A stretch of 14,037 bases of DNA from Thermohalobaculum sp045106875 (GTDB taxonomy: Bacteria; Pseudomonadota; Alphaproteobacteria; Rhodobacterales; Rhodobacteraceae), in contig JBGCFK010000064.1 of NCBI GenBank assembly GCA_045106875.1, positions 1 through 14,037 on the forward strand. The letters are read 5' to 3'. The position numbers and the translations under genes are program-made. This document shows positions 13,006 through 14,037 of this stretch, in pieces; within the stretch, counting starts at the first letter, position 1, and each line of letters starts with the position of its first letter. The notes below the pieces were generated by a model that saw only the letters and a program-made list of their open reading frames with translations, ran no database searches and was not told the origin of the DNA.

Positions 13006-14037
13006 GCGACAGGTGTCTGACACGAAACCGGCCCATAGAGCCAGAGCAACAGCCCAAAATCCGGCGGGAAGCGGCAAAGTGCCCACGCATCCCCGACAAA
13101 CGCGTAAACAGCGACCAGACACCACGCATAAGCCAGCCAATTACGCATGTTCATGGCCAGCAAGAGCGCGGTGATCTGAGCGCCCATAGGCTGGGCACCC
13201 TTCCTGCGCGCATGGTTCGTCCAGACCCACAGCAGCACCGTCATCAGCGCCGCCGGAACCGAGATCACGTTCCACCACGCCAGCCGGTCCAAATCCAGCA
13301 TCAGCAGGATGTGATAGGGCGTCAGCGGGGTCTGGCCGTCCCGAACCTCCTGCAGGCCGGCCACCTGATTCCAGTCCAGGGCGAACCATCCGGCATAGGC
13401 CAGCGCGCCAATGGCCAGCACGATCTGAAGCCACTCCCAGATCGTGGTGTTCTGCCGGGCGAGGAAATCACGTCGCCCGTCCGCATCCCGCAACTTTGCC
13501 GGGATCCGGGTCAACAGGATCGGCACGTAGAGCCAGATCGTGGATTTCAGCGAGAACCGGTAGAGGAAGGTTGGCAATGCCCAGGACAGGGTTAGCAGAA
13601 CAAATAGGGATTTCCACAACCAGTTGTCATTGCCGCTCAGGTCCTTGAGAAAACCTTCGAACGAGTCACTTGGCGTCACTTCCCGGATATCCGGCACCAG
13701 TTCCGGCGCCTGTGCGGAATCAACCAGAAACAGGACCCGGCGCAGATTTGCCGGCAGGGCCCGCAACCCGGCCCGCAGATGCCAGACCGAGGTGACGAAG
13801 CGCAGCGCAAGTGCCGACAGGAGCGCACCGACCCCCAGACCGGCCATAGAGCCTACCAGCGCGGCCGGAACTGTAGTGATCAACAGGAGCAGTGCAATCC
13901 AGGACCCCAGCCCGGCCCAGCCCGTCGCAACTGCCATCCCCGTCACGCCGACGACCGGCAGGCCGAGCAGGAGGACCCAGACTCCTGTGTCTTCCCGCCA
14001 CGCAGAGAACCTCCATCGCAGCACCGCAATCTCGACG
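13002..14037 (-). CDS. Large integral membrane protein, 5' end outside the window, unrecognised
   Basis: The frame is open to the window edge, and 344 residues are visible. A GTG at 14024 could start it, but the reading frame continues upstream (VEIAVLRW), so the true start is probably off the window. About seven hydrophobic segments can be seen. The first two or three lie in the N-terminal 90 residues (VWVLLLGLPVVGVTGMAVATG, WIALLLLITTVPAALVG and others). A soluble cytoplasmic-looking stretch follows with VDSAQAPELVPDIREVTPSDSFEGFLKDLSG. Further helices then run to the C-terminus, including TIWLYVPILL and IVLAIGALAYAGWFALDW. The loop near SFEGFLKDLSGNDNWLWKS is acidic and Trp-rich. I do not recognise the family. 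Its stop overlaps the SDR start as ATGA, suggesting a shared operon. Confidence 0.8.
   Translation of the reverse strand, partial: VEIAVLRWRFSAWREDTGVWVLLLGLPVVGVTGMAVATGWAGLGSWIALLLLITTVPAALVGSMAGLGVGALLSALALRFVTSVWHLRAGLRALPANLRRVLFLVDSAQAPELVPDIREVTPSDSFEGFLKDLSGNDNWLWKSLFVLLTLSWALPTFLYRFSLKSTIWLYVPILLTRIPAKLRDADGRRDFLARQNTTIWEWLQIVLAIGALAYAGWFALDWNQVAGLQEVRDGQTPLTPYHILLMLDLDRLAWWNVISVPAALMTVLLWVWTNHARRKGAQPMGAQITALLLAMNMRNWLAYAWCLVAVYAFVGDAWALCRFPPDFGLLLWLYGPVSCQTPVA

Overview
The window looks like a chromosomal segment of an alphaproteobacterium, most likely a marine Rhodobacteraceae (Roseobacter group). This rests on the high GC content, frequent GTG/TTG starts, a double-domain cold-shock protein of the alphaproteobacterial kind, small conserved families (DUF2852, DUF6524, DUF2237, DUF1223, DUF2147), and a Der GTPase whose first G4 motif reads NKAE. 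The family names come from reading the proteins; no database search was possible.

Layout, left to right. Positions 1-3909 hold housekeeping and envelope genes in alternating orientation: the 3' part of a DUF2147 protein (+), an unrecognised lipoprotein (-), a double cold-shock protein (+), a SYLF-domain protein (-), a DUF2237 protein (+) and a periplasmic DUF1223 CxxC protein (+). Positions 3910-4240 contain no confident gene, but do hold an 18-bp perfect palindrome, a hairpin and a 59-codon ORF. Positions 4241-6319 carry secG followed 18 bp later by an ArnT-like glycosyltransferase (both -). A divergent two-gene membrane protein unit (+) lies at 6464-7346. It meets a DUF2852 gene (-) stop codon to stop codon.

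Positions 7725-7881 are a divergent control region with a 25-bp inverted repeat, followed by a sulfotransferase-like gene (+, 7882-8709). Three minus-strand genes come next, in transcription order DUF6524, a secreted protein with a threefold internal repeat, and a TetR regulator. They are divergent from der (+, 10620-12002). The 307-bp gap after der holds a multi-hairpin terminator-like element and a 104-bp MITE-like inverted-repeat element. The outer CTAG of that element supplies the stop codon of an SDR oxidoreductase (-). The SDR gene overlaps, as ATGA, the end of a large unknown membrane protein that runs off the right edge.

Most of the window is ordinary core genome. I found no defence system, phage, CRISPR array, rRNA or tRNA. 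The observations most worth checking are the MITE/stop-codon junction, the threefold-repeat secreted protein, the 25-bp inverted repeat before DUF2852, and the palindrome plus small ORF at 4033-4237.
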